Positions 10,557-20,811 of a DNA stretch of 64,000 nucleotides are shown piece by piece; the first letter of the stretch is position 1; each line of letters opens with the position of its first letter. The DNA is from Isoetes taiwanensis (Eukaryota; Streptophyta; Lycopodiopsida; Isoetales; Isoetaceae), in contig JAJEKV010000014.1 of the NCBI GenBank assembly GCA_021234155.1, positions 9,379,563 through 9,443,562 of the forward strand, written 5' to 3'. The translations under genes and the position numbers were made by a program. The notes below the pieces were generated by a model. The model did not search any database, was not told where the DNA came from, and saw nothing but the letters and a program-made list of their open reading frames with translations.

Positions 10557-12080
10557 TCACATTAGAATATACCGGGGTTTTCCCAACTCTAGAGATGTTG
10601 TGGGCCGGTGGGTTCTCAATTCTCCTCTATAAGTGTTTTGACCACGCTCTCTATAGGAAGGTGCTATCCTTAACAAGGTCAAAACATCTAGGGTGACTCT
10701 AGTAGACTTCAACACCTGGTCAACTTCACCTAACACAAGGGCTGTCATTTTGAGGTGGCCGGCTCTCTGTAACCACGAGGGAGGCGGAGGAGCTATGCTA
10801 TTTCTAGGCATGTTGGCTTCTTTGGCGAGTGCGGATCTTAGGCTATAGGGAGTACCGGCGACCAAGACCTCTTCTTCTCTTCGAAGTTCATCACCTCCTT
10901 CTCTTGTAATCGTCAGAAACACATGAGAGAGGGATGCATCTGATCTTACCTTTATCTTTCAACATATACTCTTTGATCTTGCACTGTCTTCATAATGGCT
11001 GTTTCTTTACAATATGAACAAACAGGGGCACTCCTTACCAGGTGTGGCCCTTTTTATCACATCTAGGGCAAGGCTTGGACCAGCAATTACTTTCTGAATG
11101 GCACGGCTTCTTCACATGTGGGTACAATGCTTTCTACTTTGTGTAGAATCGAAGACTTGAAGTCGGATGCCTCATCTCACGGGTCTTTGGAGCCTTCTTG
11201 AGCTCGAGAGAGTTGCTTGGTAACCTCCATAAGTGTCTCTGCAGGTCTGGCATGTTGGTTGCAATTTTGAGGTTAGTAGCTTGCAACTTAGAAATCTCTT
11301 CTCTCATATCTTCTTCAAAAGAATTTTTTCTTCTTCACTTTGTACACACGGGTTCATAGTTAGTCTCTAAATCATTGAAATAATCAAGATCAACGTGCTC
11401 AAAAGTAGAAAATGCAGCCCTTAGCCTGCTGATCTCAATTGCTTTGGAAAATACCCTTGGTAATGTCTCAAAACGTTGTTGTTGATGTATCTTCATTAAC
11501 TTCTTGTAAACAGGAGGTCTGAACTTCAAACCATGCAAAGCGGTGATCAAATGCAAAGGAGGATTATCAACACCCTTTGACTCACACTTTATCACATGCT
11601 CTCCAAATCTATCAACATAAGCTTCTATGCTTTCATCACTTCTAATAGAAAGAGAATCACGATTCTTTGAAGCAAAGTTTGAGAGTCCTGATTAAGCCAA
11701 ACCTATCAATGAATCTGCTCCTCATCTCTTCAAATGTGTGAACACCATAAATCTTTCTTTGAGTGTTAAACCATTTAGTAGCAAGGTCATCAGATAAAGA
11801 AAGCTTGAACAATTCCAACTTAGTCATACCTCTAGGAGCATGATTCCTAAAATAATCATCAAATGAGTTTAGAAATACCTCAAGGGGTTTCTTTACATCA
11901 TAAAGGGGCTGTGAAGGGCGTCTCCAACCTGAAGATAGGGTCGGCATAGTTGCCTAGAGGTGTGCTGCTTCTTCTTGCCTTTTTCTTTACCAACCCAGGC
12001 TCCAAAGGCATATCTTCAGCGTGGCTAGGCTCTCCATCACCATCCATATCTGTACCAGTCTTCCTTGGGTGCCTCACCAT
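10557..12080 (-). pseudogene. gag: Element B gag (broken)
   Basis: The probable start is the ATG at 12080 (MVRHPRKTGTDMDGDGE). After a frameshift near 11930 it continues as ADPIFRLETPFTAP into VFLNSFDDYFRNHAPRGM and a gag core to 11657, then 11595-11335 (PPLHLITALHGLKFRPPVY). A zinc-binding stretch CWSKPCPRCDKKGHTW lies near 11090-11040, matching F's CWYRSCTKCGKRGHFGKEC. 10557-10922 is an open stretch leading toward protease. At least four frame breaks are visible. Confidence 0.7.
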
Positions 12081-12120
12081 GAGGGCTCTCAAGTTTTTTT
12101 GCAAGAGTTTTTTAGAGAAT

Positions 12121-12136
12121 CCCGGTAGGACCTCCA
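12121..12136 (-). other. Primer-binding site of element B (tRNA-Gln-like)
   Basis: The plus strand reads CCCGGTAGGACCTCCA, the 3' end of a tRNA plus CCA. The acceptor TAGGACC would pair with GGTTCTA/GGTCCTA, as in plant tRNA-Gln (from memory). A 5-bp spacer separates it from the LTR. Initiator Met is the usual gypsy primer, so this is a less common choice. Confidence 0.65.
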
Positions 12137-12141
12137 AAAGA

Positions 12142-14040
12142 TGTTGTCTTTCACAGAATCCTTGCAAAAACTGTGATGCACAAATCTCTAAATTGTGGGA
12201 TTTCCTAAAAGATACTTGCCAAATTCTGTGTTTAGGGTGCGAGAGAGCCAAAAGATGTGGTGAGGGATGTGAAAAGATGAGAAAAAGAGGTGCAAATGTG
12301 AGGAAATGAGGTGATATGTGAATGCGGGTGTATGGTTGGGATTTTTTTACGCAACAAAGTAGTGAAAATGATTGAAGAAAAACTTGGGGATGAGACAAAC
12401 TTCCTTTGAATCTGATGAATTTTTGAACAAATTACAGCGAATAGCTATCAATTTAGCTAAATCTAGATAATATCGGATAACTTGAATTGATTTCAACTCA
12501 TTTGTTGATAAAGATTGATGGGGAATTCGTGGCAAAGTTAAGCGAAAATGGGCCGACACGTAAAAAATGGAAAAACCCTAATTTTTTGAAAAAAACTTCG
12601 AATCGATTGAAGAAAGGGGAAACACCATGAATTGCTCAAGAAAACTTTTCTCGGTTATCTTAGGAACATAATACCTTTGTCGGGTAATCCATTCGATCAC
12701 TCTGAAATAGAATTTGTATCAAAACTTCCGAGAATCTTGGCTTTCAAGAACAAGGGCGGGTTTCTAATCAAAAATCTCCTCTCTTCCTATAGAATCTGAC
12801 TTCGGATCGTCTTTATAGACTGTGTCGGGGTAGTTAGAGCTCAATTTATGCGCATATGGCTCACGAACTATTTTTTTTCCCAAAATAGGCAATACTCTGT
12901 TCTTGGCATGATCTCTATTAATTGACATCTTCTTCATGATTCGATTGGTTCCAGTCGGTTATGATCAGTGAACTGCTCTGCATCACTCAAATTGCTTGGC
13001 GGGAGGTGAGAATCATAGAACCCTAATGGATCTTGGCGAAATTTTCTTCAATAGATATATCCCACGAGGCCAAAATCGAAAAGTCAGCCCGGGGATATAT
13101 AGCCCAATCCACGCAAACTTTTAAATTGGCGTGTCTTGCCCACGTGGGATTGGTACCTCCACCGCCCCCACACGCAGGGGTGAGCCACGTGGAGGGTGAT
13201 TGGTGGAAAGGAATCTAGGTGGGGGAGGGGTAGAATAGGACAATTTTTTTATATTTTTTTTCAAAGGGCACGATTCCCAAAGTGGAATTTAAAGGTCTAT
13301 ATAGGGTCTTTTTTGGAAGTTTTTGTGCGGGTGGCATATTTTCATTAGGGCTACAAGATGATGTGGTCAAATTTTGAAAAATGGCACTTTGATTTTTGGC
13401 TAAAAAGGTGAATCAATGGTGGCCGGGCAATGGATGGTGACATGATGAAATGATGACTTGGCATAGTGAAGGATGATGTGGCAAAGTCAAACATGGCTTT
13501 TGCCTAAGTGAATTTTAAATTTTAAATGCCCTTGATATTTTTTGATGAGGTGGCATGATTTTGGCCCAAGTGGCAAAGATATAACCAAAGTTGGATGACA
13601 AAGCAGCATTTTTTGAACAAGGTGGCCATCCTAGGTGGCATTTGACTCTTGATGGCGTGGCAAGGGTATTTTTTTTAGAAAGTGTGCCTTTTGGCTTTCC
13701 ATTTTGACTTTCACTTGACTTTTTGACATTTTTGGCACTTTAGGATGATGACTAGGATGCCACTTGGCAAAGGTATAGATTTTTTGGCATTTTTGGATTT
13801 TTAGGCATCTTTAGAAGCATATTTGGCTAGCGATAGGGGAAATTCAAGAAAAAAATAGGAGATAGACTCAAAAATTTGGGAAAAATCAAGGATGGCTAGT
13901 TTTGGCTAGAGGATTTGGCGGGGGTACTCACACGGCCTAGATTCTCTTCCAGCCTGATACTTTTCTTAATAGCTCCTCAATACTTAGAATTTTCTTCATA
14001 TCTTCATCTCTTCTTCATGTTGCCACTTCAAGGGGCAACA
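12142..14040 (-). repeat. Element B, 5' LTR
   Basis: It is the partner of 3846-5751, and the PBS lies directly beside it at 12136. Small indels against the other LTR often sit at CG sites (for example near 12700-12730 and 12800). Confidence 0.9.
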
Positions 14041-15268
14041 AGCGTGGTAATAGCGGCAAACAAGGCCCCCTGTTTTGAGGAAGCCCCTCCGGCCACCCCT
14101 CAACAAGCAATATCCCTCAAAAGCGATATCTACCTCCAATCCTATGGATCAACAAGCTCACGAGGAAATTTATCAGGCACTCAACTCTCGGTCCGGCCGG
14201 TCCAATTGGGTTGACAACCGGTCTCCGCGTCGGTTTCACGGGCTTCGCCCCTTGGCGATCATCCCTCCGCGACCGCGCTACCGGCTTTTGCTGTTGAGAC
14301 AGTCCCCCATGACGAAGATAAAAAGGTTCTTCCCTTCAGCAAATGGGGAATGGACTTTGTAGGGCCCATGGACCCACCGGCGCGGCACACCCGTGCCCGC
14401 TACATTCTGGTCATCACTGATTATGCTACAAAATGGGCGGAAGCTTGTGCCCTTCCAGACAACACTGATGCAAGTACAACCAAGGTTCTTTACACGCATA
14501 TCATCACGCGTTTTGGTTGTCCCACGGAACTTGTTAGTGATCGTGGCGTACATTTTGTCAATCATACTATCAAGGAGCTGACCGATTATCTCCAGATCCA
14601 GCACAGGAAGAGTACACCTTACTATCCCCAAGGGAATGGATTGGCTGAAAGTACCAACAAAACTCTCATCACTGTTCTCAAGAAAATTTGTGATGCTTCT
14701 CGCACAGATTGGCAGGAAAAGTTGCCTACTGTTCTTTGGGCTTACAACACCAGTTTCAAAATTGCTAGTAGCCACACTCCTTTCAAATTGGTTTATGGTC
14801 AAGCAGCTTCCAACTAGCTTCCAACTAGTTTCCAACTAGCTTCCAACTCTCCGCTTCCAACTAGCTACCGCACATAATCCACCTGCTGCACTCAAGGAAC
14901 GGGTTTATCAATTGGAACATTTAGATGAACTTCGGAGAGATGCTTACATTCGTGTTCTTCATGGTCAACAGTTGCAGAAATCCTTGCATGACAAACGTCT
15001 TAAGACAAAAACATTCAAAGAAGGTGATTTGGTTCTTCTTTATGATTCTCGTTACAAAAATTTTCCGGGCAAGTTAAAGTTCAGGTGGCTTGGTCCTTAT
15101 CAAATTATTCAAGTTGTTCAACCCAGTGTTTTCAAGCTGGCCGAGTTAGATGGCACTCCATTACCTACTCTGGTTAATGGCTTTCGCCTTAAACAATTTC
15201 ATACAGAAGCTACAGACAGTTCTACACAAGATGCACCACACAGTTCTGACTCCACAGATAGTGACTAA
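14041..15268 (+). pseudogene. int: Element A integrase core and C-terminal domain
   Basis: The open core runs from about 14325 (LPFSKWGMDFVGPMDPP) to 14817. The DDE triad is visible: Asp in GMDFVGP, Asp in LVSDRGVHFVN and Glu in NGLAESTNKTL. A short duplicated tract (CTTCCAACTAG repeated, 14808-14860) interrupts it. The C-terminal domain follows (14912-15268; FKEGDLVLLYDSRYKNFPGK, LKFRWLGPYQI) without a chromodomain. 14041-14324 is Pro/Arg-rich and in broken frames, probably the linker from the lost RNase H/zinc finger. Confidence 0.85.
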
Positions 15269-16079
15269 AAGCGGCGTATTTATATTAATAGAGGCTATGC
15301 GGAGGATATGGTAGTAGTTCTGCTCCGGATCCCAGTGCATATGCACCACCACCTCCATGGGGTTGGTCAGAGGGTCGGGATGCTCAGCCATCCCACTGCA
15401 CCAGCCATCCATAGGGATACCACGGTTGTGGCATTTCCAGAGGTCCAGACAATTCATTTTGCAGGTGATCCATTCCTGGCAATTCGAATGCATCGTGCAG
15501 TTCTCGTTCAACCCAGCTGCTGCCATACTCATCGTCGCCAAAGGGTGTCTCAGCTTCGTCCACTGCTCGTCTTATATAGCCCAACCGATGGGAATCCTGT
15601 TGACGTGGACCAATCAGAAAACTCGCTGACGTGGTTGCAATGCAAGGCCATTTCTAAATTGGGAATCTTCTCTCCCGCCGCATATCTAGCCATGGTACCT
15701 TCTGACACTTTCGTTTTAATGATATCCCACTTCGCGTTGCCAGCATTAAATGACATTCCTTCTTTTCACGCCCGTCGGCCATTACTCTGTGTACCTTCGC
15801 CAGTTGTCCATCCGATAGTTCATTTACGTCTCATCTCCACCGTTCATCGCTTCTCCCTTAACTGCTTGGGGACTTAGCCAAATTTTTGCCTCTCAATCGC
15901 CTCTTTCGCATCTATTGCCACCTGGCATCATCAACGGTTGTTGTTTCCTTTTTATCACGCCCCTTCGACACACCTTGCGCGCCCTAAAACCTTTTCGTCT
16001 CTCTTCGTTTTCGTCTTCTGCTCTCCGCCCTCTGGCTTCTCAAGACCAATCTTTCTGTTCCTTTTAGACGCTCTTTGCC
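15269..16079 (+). other. Element A, noncoding region between pol and the downstream ORF
   Basis: There is no convincing coding frame. 15938-16079 is pyrimidine-rich and leads into the ATG at 16080, which could be a leader for a subgenomic or spliced mRNA. Confidence 0.4.
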
Positions 16080-17406
16080 ATGGCTGCTTCACCCAAATTT
16101 CCTCAAATTCAAGCTTCTGCTCCACGGGATCCGGCTCTTTTTGAGTCCGTGACCTTTTCAACACCCACCTTTTCAAAGCCCTAGTTGGTCAGAAGTCGTG
16201 AGTAGCGGGCGCCATGGGCTTTGAATTCTCTCAACAAGACCTCCCGCTTTTGTCCGAACAATTGGAAGGCGGTTTGTGGCTCATATAATCAACGGCCGGA
16301 AGGATCACGCTACCGCGATTGATGGCACCACCATTTTGCTTACTCGAGGTTACGATTTACGGGTATTCCACATTCCTCTTAAAAGACCTTATTTATCTTG
16401 GGCTGCCTTACAGGACTAGGATGCCACTCAGTATGGTGCAGCTGCTTATCAAGCCAACATGCATCGTCTCACAAATATTGCCAAGACCCACGACACTTTT
16501 GTAAAGTTTATGTGGCAAAAATTCCTTGGGTATTCCATCAAGAACACCCATATCAATAAACAGTTCTATAATGTTGTCATCATGGCCATCCACTCTCCTC
16601 ACCATATTGATTGGCCACAAATGATGTTCTTCAGACTTCTTCATGAAGTAGATCGCATCAGGGCCGCCCCTTCTTCTGGCTTTGAAGCCTCCGTGGGTGC
16701 CCATCTTCAAGCCATCATCCGTCATTACCTTCCTCTCCCTGGGTCCCCTTCCACTTCTCGTGCATCCACTCATCAATCCTTTCATTCCCTTCCTCACAAC
16801 CAACAGGCTGAAACTTCACGCCCACCTTCTCCTGGTAATGTTCAACACAACACCACGCATGTTACTGTCTCTTCTTCCTCCACAGAATCCATGCCCTCCA
16901 CTTCTCATCATGTCTCTCAGACGTCACAGACAAGGCAACAACAGGGTCCTGCACCTCTTCCTCCCAGGCAGGCCCTCTATCAATATCAACAGGATGTTCA
17001 AGCCGTTGTCCTCAAGTTACAAGACTCCCAAGACGTTTTCATGAATGGAGTTCAAAGCGTGCACGAAGGCATCGGAAGGCTGTTCCGCGGGGATCTTCAA
17101 AGCTGCCTCCGCGCCAAGTTCAAACCACGGAAGAAAAAGTTCAACAGGCGCGCCGAGAGGCTCTTTTTTGCGGGCCCGTGGGGATCTCAAGAATGCCAAC
17201 GATCAGACCAGCACGCTGGCGATCAGCGAGGCTCGATTACAATCCACCATTCAGGAATTCTTTGGAGCGAGGTCAAGGCCAAGGATAACCTCACGGGCGA
17301 CAAGGATAAAGACCTTGCCAAACTTAACACCTTGTATCTGAGCTCTCTCAAAGTTACACCAATCAAGTCCGCCCCTTCTTGGCGCGATGTTGAATCACCT
17401 TCTTAG
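16080..17406 (+). pseudogene. Element A sense ORF downstream of pol, function unknown
   Basis: An ATG at 16080 begins MAASPKFPQIQASAPRDP. After frame breaks near 16180-16450 the main frame runs 16459-17406. It has an N-terminal globular stretch (NKQFYNVVIMAIHSPHHI, WPQMMFFRLLHEVDRI), a Ser/Thr/His/Pro-rich middle (about residues 95-165), and a Gln-rich probable coiled coil (QALYQYQQDVQAVVLKLQDS). The globular part loosely recalls the plant transposon-protein domain found in Tat-type elements, but I cannot confirm this. Extra ORFs after pol are known from some Tat elements (often antisense); this one is in sense orientation. Confidence 0.45.
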
Positions 17407-19073
17407 AAGCTCGGCTTTCCACGTTGACCCGGTCGGCTCACACCTCTCGGGATCAACTTACGAAGGCTCGAAGCGAAGATCATTGATGGCCGAGAGATTG
17501 CCATGCTTGACTCCATACTCTGGGCAATCCTCTTCACATGGCGCTCTCTCATAAAGGTTATGTGATCACTCCGTCTCCAGCGAAAAGGAAAATCAGATCC
17601 GTAACCTCGACCATCAACTCCGGGAAGCTGTTCAATCTGGCGAAGGCGCCCAACATAAGCGGGGAAGGTTACATTAATTTAGCTCTCCACATTCTGTGAA
17701 TTTGGCTCCTCCTTCCGATTACGGATTATGTGGTTGTCAGAAGCGCCCCTCTTTCTTACGAAGTGTGCGTGGCGGCGCGGCCGGGTTAATGCTGCCGGCT
17801 ATGGCGGTGAGGATTTTCTCGAGGATTTGGCGGGACCTTTTGGTTGAAGACAAAGGCTTACTCTGTGCCCTCTTAGTCTTCGACCTAATCAACTGTGAAG
17901 ATCCTGATTTGATCATCTTCCGAGTTGTTCAGCCGATGGTGTATATCTTTCATGACTTCTATCGGCTCATACCACGGCACAAATTGAGGCCGAGCCACAT
18001 CCGAAATTTTCACGGCAACCACGGCTCAGCGGTTGTTAATGGATAACAACCCTTATTTAAAGGATCATGATCGCTCTCACACTCTTGGCCAGGTACATGC
18101 GAGCTTGCTCATCACTTACCCTTGTGGCGGTGAAACACTTGAACCCGTCGCGGGCGTGTTTAAAAGCGCATCGAGGATCTTCAGTTTATATGCATCACTT
18201 GGCAGGCTACAATCAACTGCGTGCCCTTCTGGACAGTAAGACGATACCCACGGGTTGGGATAATCCTCCAGTCTCTACTTCGCTCTACGCTTTGGGTGGG
18301 ACCCGGTGGTGCCGTGCTCTTGATCAAGACCTTGTTAGAGAATTGGGGGGGCGGGCTCGGCGTACCCAGCCCGCGGGCGACTCCCTCTCCATATGCTTCA
18401 TTAGGTGTCCCTCCACGCCCAAGGTTTCTCACCTCTGATTGGCGTCTTCCTTTTTGAACCAACATCCTGGAAGGCCACGCTGGGTGGACTCCTCCTCCGA
18501 TTTCCACGGACCTCCATTTGGGATCCGCGTTTTGTCGAGGCAGCTCCAATTGGGAGGATGGTGCCACTTTGGACCACACCGCAAATTGGATATATATTGC
18601 CAATGAGCGTGGTTGGCAAACGCCCGCTCATGCTGTCCATGGCCTTGATGCCTTCTTGAAGAATGCCGCCACTTTACCGGATCCTTCAGTTCACCGTCAA
18701 AGCGGGGTTTTACGTGCTGCTCTCTCAAGTGCCTCTGTTAAGCTTCCTTCATCGGCAGCGTCCTATCTTTTATTGCAACCCGAATGCCAGCGTCAGTGCC
18801 TTTGGCCTCCAGACCTGCCTTCTCATGGAATGCCAGTTTGTTCCTTCTGAGGCACATGCTGCCCTTGAAGACATGGTATGCTCCAGATTTCTCATTGATG
18901 CAGATCCTGCACTTGGGCTCAACACTCCGGGCGGCTCTTCAAACACACCCGGGATCTCATAGGCAATTACCACAATGGTGCGGAGTCCTCATTCCGCGTG
19001 AGGATCACTTTCAAGCTGGCGGGTTCCCGCCATCGAAACACTTCCTCCTTTTCTTCACTCACGAGTGTCGTTT
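17407..19073 (+). other. Element A, decayed 3' region
   Basis: Short sense frames could be further pieces of the downstream ORF, for example 18067-18438 (LLARYMRACSSLTLVAVKHL) and 18518-18850 (NWEDGATLDHTANWIYIANE). They are not recognised and are broken by frameshifts. Confidence 0.35.
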
Positions 19074-19083
19074 GGTGGGGGAG
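19074..19083 (+). other. Polypurine tract of element A
   Basis: GGTGGGGGAG lies immediately before the TG of the 3' LTR, the plus-strand priming site. Confidence 0.8.
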
Positions 19084-19677
19084 TGTTAGTCACATGCGTC
19101 TGGTACAGGACTATTCATCCCACCACACGGATCAGGTCAAGGGCAAGGATCCCGCGGTCGAGCCGCAGGTCGGTCGTCAAAGGCCCCACGAAGACCAAGC
19201 CGCCCGCCGGACTTCTGCCGATCAAAGCCGTGGCCGGGACCAAGAGGCCTTCCGGACAAGTGACAGACCGTCACCACCAGCATCAGCGTGACTTCAGGCA
19301 CCTCAAGAGGCACCGCTAGCATTCCTGCAAATCAGGCCTCCTTCCAGGAGTCGGCACCGAGATCTGACAGTGTCTATATTGGGCCAAAGGCCATTGTACT
19401 ATATATATGAGTAGAGTTAGCACTCGATTTCTAGATGAGTTTTGAGTCTTGTCTCACTTTTGTTTTCTCTCGATTGCGAGAGCTCATGTATCTTCATTGA
19501 CATCAAGGAGTTGTTCTCATTATTGTGATCTTATTGTTCTCTTTTGCTCTTTCTTTTCTCTTTTTCCTTGTTCCTTTTGCAAATCCCGCGTGACATAGCT
19601 ACCGGATTCTCCTGTTTGATCCAAGGGTCCTCACAGAGGGCTGTCTTGTAGAAGTTCCTGAACCCAGACCCCAAACA
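19084..19677 (+). repeat. Element A, 3' LTR
   Basis: 594 bp. It starts TGTTAGTCACATGCG and ends GACCCCAAACA, and is followed by the TTCTC duplication. Confidence 0.9.
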
Positions 19678-19682
19678 TTCTC
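19678..19682. repeat. Right target-site duplication of element A (TTCTC)
   Basis: This is the perfect partner of 509-513. It also restores the reading frame of the split ORF when one copy is removed. Confidence 0.85.
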
Positions 19683-19750
19683 CTCCTGTCTTGGGCGCTG
19701 GCCCTTTTGCCTGGTCGATACTTGCATGCAGTCTGTTTGGTGCGCGCCAT
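19678..19750 (-). pseudogene. 5' end of the split ORF: starts with MARTKQTA, as histone H3 does
   Basis: The ATG is at 19748-19750 on the minus strand. The first residues are MARTKQTACKYRPGKRAS. The first eight match the universal histone H3 start (MARTKQTARKS...), covering the H3R2, K4 and T6 positions, and then the sequence diverges completely. It continues in frame into 513-1 once element A is removed. A TATAAATA box lies about 100 bp upstream. This is not a histone gene, because no histone fold follows in the part inside the window. It could be H3-tail mimicry or chance; eight identical residues starting exactly at the initiator Met make chance unlikely, though that is inference. Confidence 0.55.
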
Positions 19751-19853
19751 GCTTTACTTCAACTCGATCTGAGCTCTGGCGCCTAAAAATTGCCTCAAAA
19801 TGCGGGAGCTAACTTCTAAGCAGAGAGTCTACAAATGAGAAGGGTTTGGGTGC

Positions 19854-19861
19854 TATTTATA
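19854..19861 (-). promoter_or_regulatory. TATA box upstream of the H3-tail ORF
   Basis: The minus strand reads ACTATAAATAGCACC. It sits 104 bp upstream of the ATG at 19750, a normal plant core-promoter distance. It could equally be the promoter inside an LTR of the element that owns the ORF. Confidence 0.45.
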
Positions 19862-19965
19862 GTTTTGGCAAATTTTAGGTCAAATTTTAAGTTGCTCATT
19901 TCCTTGAATAAAGGCACATATTAACTTAAAACATGTACTTACTTTAGAGTTTCCTAAGTAAAATT

Positions 19966-20030
19966 ACTCATGGTGTGCGCTAGAGGGCTGATCTAAATTC
20001 TAGATCGAGGCTCTGGCGCATACCATGAGT
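19966..20030. repeat. Imperfect 65-bp hairpin
   Basis: The left arm ACTCATGGTGTGCGCTAGAG and right arm CTCTGGCGCATACCATGAGT are near-complementary. ATCTA/TAGAT forms an inner stem. The same arm recurs at 20170-20184 and 22568-22582. Confidence 0.7.
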
Positions 20031-20185
20031 ATTTTTGCATTTTTGACTAAAAATATATAACTTCTAGATATATTCCTAGGAGTGTGATATACAAATCTAG
20101 CTAAACCTTACCTTAAAATTCATTATCTTGTTCAAATTCATCAATTTTGAAGATGATTATGGTAGAGTTACTCATGGTGTGCGCC

Positions 20186-20811
20186 TGGGCAAGGTCATTG
20201 AGATAACAGGCAAAGAAGTCACCCCAATGATGCAATGCATGTCTAGTAAGAAGTTACTTACATGCTTAAAGAAGGAGCAAGTGGCCTATGTCTTCAAACT
20301 CGAAGTTGACGAGCAAGAGACAGCGGAAGAGAAAGAGGCCAAAGCATTGAGCAAGCTCCCAAAGCCTATAGCAAAGTTGGTGAAGGAATTTCATGATTTG
20401 TTCCCAGATGAGATTAAGCAACTTCCACCTTACAGAGGAGTCGAGTGTGAAATAGCACTTGAGCCAGGAACTAAGCCAACAAGCAAGGCGCCCTACAGGA
20501 TGGGAGTTGACGGAATTGAAGAAGCGGTTGCAGGAGTTGCTAGACCTAGGGTTTATAAGACCTAGTGTCTCTCCATTTGGAGCGCCAATACTCTTCGTGA
20601 AGAAGAAGGATGGAAGCCTAAGGATGTGCATTGACTATCGTCAATTGAACAAGCACACCATCAAGAACAAGTATGCCCTACCACGATCGGATGATCTGAT
20701 GGATCAGTTGCAGGGAGCAAAGGTCTTCTCCAAGATAGATTTGAGGTCAGGTTATCACCAAATCAGAATCAAGGAAGAGGACGGCCATAAGTCTGCATTC
20801 AGGACGAGATT
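20186..20811 (+). pseudogene. pol: Gypsy reverse transcriptase fragment (E)
   Basis: It encodes the PR-RT linker and RT fingers/palm start: [79 protein letters not shown] (first catalytic Asp). A frameshift near 20500-20510 splits it. It stops at AFRTRF, where LTR C begins at 20812, so C was inserted into or joined to this gene. The wording is chromovirus-like. Confidence 0.85.

Larger units (their letters stand above)
3846..14040 (-). mobile_element. Element B: Ty3/gypsy element nested in A, PR-RNH-RT order
   Basis: Two 1.9-kb LTRs (3846-5751 and 12142-14040) begin TGTTG and end CAACA. The interior reads on the minus strand: PBS, gag, protease, an RNase H, RT, a second degenerate RNase H, integrase. 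RT and integrase wording (MPFGLKNAPATFQRAM; LLRCLAEEE) resembles Tat-type elements. The reading frames carry many breaks. Flanking pentamers ATTGT (3841-3845) and AGCGT (14041-14045) agree at only 3 of 5 positions. A's pol is missing between them, so a deletion accompanied or followed insertion. Confidence 0.85.
514..19677 (+). mobile_element. Element A: three-LTR Ty3/gypsy retrotransposon
   Basis: Three copies of a 590-bp LTR lie at 514-1104, 1179-2157 (enlarged by an insert) and 19084-19677. The outermost pair is flanked by the same five bases, TTCTC, at 509-513 and 19678-19682, so 514-19677 entered as one insertion or grew inside one. The internal part has gag (three CCHC knuckles), an integrase core and C-terminus, and a sense ORF after pol. 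Protease, RT, RNase H and the integrase N-terminus are missing where element B now sits. The PBS resembles tRNA-Asp-primed sites, as in Tat/Athila-type elements. Confidence 0.85.

Noticed and set aside
19678-19750. A genuine histone H3 gene
   Set aside because: Only the first eight residues match. The following sequence is an acidic/basic coiled-coil protein with no histone fold.
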